A DNA stretch of 6,208 nucleotides from DATLFA01 sp039934635 (GTDB lineage: Bacteria; Actinomycetota; Acidimicrobiia; Acidimicrobiales; WLNW01): the NCBI GenBank assembly GCA_039934635.1, contig JBDTLT010000295.1:1-6208 (forward strand). Reading direction: 5' to 3'. Under the pieces are notes generated by a model. The model was not told the DNA's origin and made no database searches. It worked only from the letters and a program-made list of their open reading frames with translations. Of the stretch, positions 5,128 to 6,208 are shown in pieces (within the stretch, counting starts at the first letter, position 1; every line of letters starts with the position of its first letter). A program made the translations under genes and the position numbers.

Positions 5128-6208
5128 CCGCTCGCGTGTTCCCCCCGCTGGCAGCACCGGTCGAGGCCTGCCTCTTCTATGGCCTCGCGGAGCCCGCAAC
5201 CGCCGCGCTGGACCCAGCGGCATGGACTGGCGCAGTCGCCCACGACATCGTGCAGTTTCGCCTGGCGAGTCATGCGTTGGCACTGATCGAAGACCACCAT
5301 GTACTCGTCGACGACGCGGTGCGAGCGGAACTCGACCGCGGTCTCTTCGGCCAGACCATAAATGCCATGCGACTCGAAGGTGTCGTCGTGGAGTTGCAGC
5401 AATTCCTTCGCAAAGCCGATATCGCGTCGGTTGCGCTCAAGGGTGTCGCTCTCGGCGATATCCAGACCGACCGGTGCCCCCGCTTCTACGGCGACGTCGA
5501 CCTGCTGGTGTCGTCGCGCAACTTCCGGCGTGCCATCGACCTCTACCGCGAGGCCGGTTATCGCCTCGAACACCCATCACCCTGGAATCGCTTCTTCGCG
5601 AAGTCGGTGAATCTCTACGACAGCGAAGGCCGTGCGGTCGACATGCAACGAGCCATCGCTCCTTGGTGCTGGACTCGCCACCTCAGATTTCGCTCCTTGC
5701 TGGCACGCGGCCGCACCGTCGAGACCAATGGTGCCTACGCCGTCGGCGTCGAAGACGCGCTCATCACGACCGCCATGGCGCACGCCGCGGACCTCGGCGA
5801 CGATCACGAGAAGTTGGTGCCATGGCGCGACCTGGCAATCCTCGTTCCGCTCGTCGACCCCGCCACGGTCGTACGCATCGCGCGCCGGGCGCGTGTCGCG
5901 CCGATCGTCGCGGTCATGCTCGCGCAGTTGCCCGACGCCCTGCGCCCCACCGATCTGATCGAACAACTCGGCGGCGCGCGTATCCCGCTCGCGAAACGAC
6001 CACGATGGCGAGTGCTCACGAACCGTCGCTGGGCTCAGCGCTACTGGTTCGTGCGCGTGACCCGCAACCTGCCCATCAGCCGCTTGATCCCGGGTGTCAT
6101 CGCCCTGCCCATTCTGCCCCCGAACGACGAGCCGCTGAGTCAGTGGTGGCGCAGCATCGCATCGGTCGCGCGGCGCAAGCGCGCCCCCGTCTGGCAAAGA
6201 GAGTCTGG
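5124..6208 (+). CDS. NTP_transf_5-type nucleotidyltransferase, C-terminus beyond window
   Basis: Translation from ATG 5124 gives 361 residues with no stop before the window end. It belongs to the nucleotidyltransferase family often seen in RiPP and polysaccharide clusters (Pfam NTP_transf_5). The signature is SVALKGVALGDIQ (102-114) followed by FYGDVDLLV (121-129). Asp124 and Asp126 are the expected metal-binding pair, Lys106 lies in the conserved 'LKG' and Asp173 in AVDMQRAI is the likely third acid. Also visible are MAHAADLG (218-225) and PWRDLAILVPL (233-243), matching the helical region of the family. The C-terminal part is rich in Arg/Trp and is nearly complete in length. In the pseudomycoidin lasso cluster a homologous enzyme acts together with a kinase to add further groups to the phosphorylated C-terminus; a similar order (kinase, then transferase) is inferred here. 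The start overlaps the preceding stop as ATGA, so it is co-translated with the hydroxylase. Confidence 0.87.
   Translation, partial: MTARVFPPLAAPVEACLFYGLAEPATAALDPAAWTGAVAHDIVQFRLASHALALIEDHHVLVDDAVRAELDRGLFGQTINAMRLEGVVVELQQFLRKADIASVALKGVALGDIQTDRCPRFYGDVDLLVSSRNFRRAIDLYREAGYRLEHPSPWNRFFAKSVNLYDSEGRAVDMQRAIAPWCWTRHLRFRSLLARGRTVETNGAYAVGVEDALITTAMAHAADLGDDHEKLVPWRDLAILVPLVDPATVVRIARRARVAPIVAVMLAQLPDALRPTDLIEQLGGARIPLAKRPRWRVLTNRRWAQRYWFVRVTRNLPISRLIPGVIALPILPPNDEPLSQWWRSIASVARRKRAPVWQRES

Noticed and set aside
5577..6197. A 206-codon minus-strand frame opposite the nucleotidyltransferase
   Set aside because: It is antisense to a gene with conserved catalytic motifs; its composition is typical of reversed high-GC coding DNA.
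1..6208. tRNA, rRNA, CRISPR arrays, insertion sequences
   Set aside because: I saw no cloverleaf, rRNA motif, regularly spaced repeat, transposase motif or terminal inverted repeat. The only strong inverted repeat is the hairpin at 4056-4091.

Overview
This is a GC-rich (visibly over 60%) actinobacterial-type window. GC-biased third codon positions, split B1/B2 lasso-type maturation genes and tight ATGA gene overlaps all fit Actinomycetota. An acidimicrobial (Ilumatobacter-like) source is my guess from overall style and is not provable here. Nearly every base is explained by two gene groups that diverge from an intergenic region at 2156-2300.

Minus strand, read right to left: a six-helix plus ATPase ABC half-transporter (2155-497), then, 15 bases later, an isochorismatase-fold cysteine hydrolase homologue (481 to beyond base 1). 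The hydrolase homologue appears to have lost its catalytic triad.

Plus strand: a RiPP (ribosomally made, post-translationally modified peptide) cassette with lasso-peptide architecture. In order it holds a PqqD-like leader-binding protein B1 (2301-2579), a transglutaminase-fold leader peptidase B2 (2569-3021), an HPr-kinase-like peptide kinase (3018-3929) and a 34-residue precursor peptide (3943-4047). The precursor sits behind an almost perfect Shine-Dalgarno sequence and is followed by a perfect 15-bp hairpin (4056-4091). After the hairpin come a sterol desaturase/fatty-acid hydroxylase family membrane protein (4144-5127) and an NTP_transf_5-type nucleotidyltransferase (5124 to beyond the window end).

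Working model: B1 grips the leader and presents it to B2, which cuts after leader residue 22 to release a 12-residue core, GNEWGGSGRRPS. The kinase phosphorylates the C-terminal Ser, the nucleotidyltransferase may decorate the phosphate, and the divergent ABC protein exports the product. The hydroxylase is a candidate extra tailoring enzyme.

The most notable point is a mismatch. The leader obeys the lasso consensus exactly (Y6, P9, G15, T21), but the core has no Asp/Glu at positions 7-9, where a lasso ring must close. No asparagine-synthetase-like macrocyclase is present in the window. The locus may therefore make a non-lasso, C-terminally phosphorylated peptide with lasso-type leader-processing machinery.
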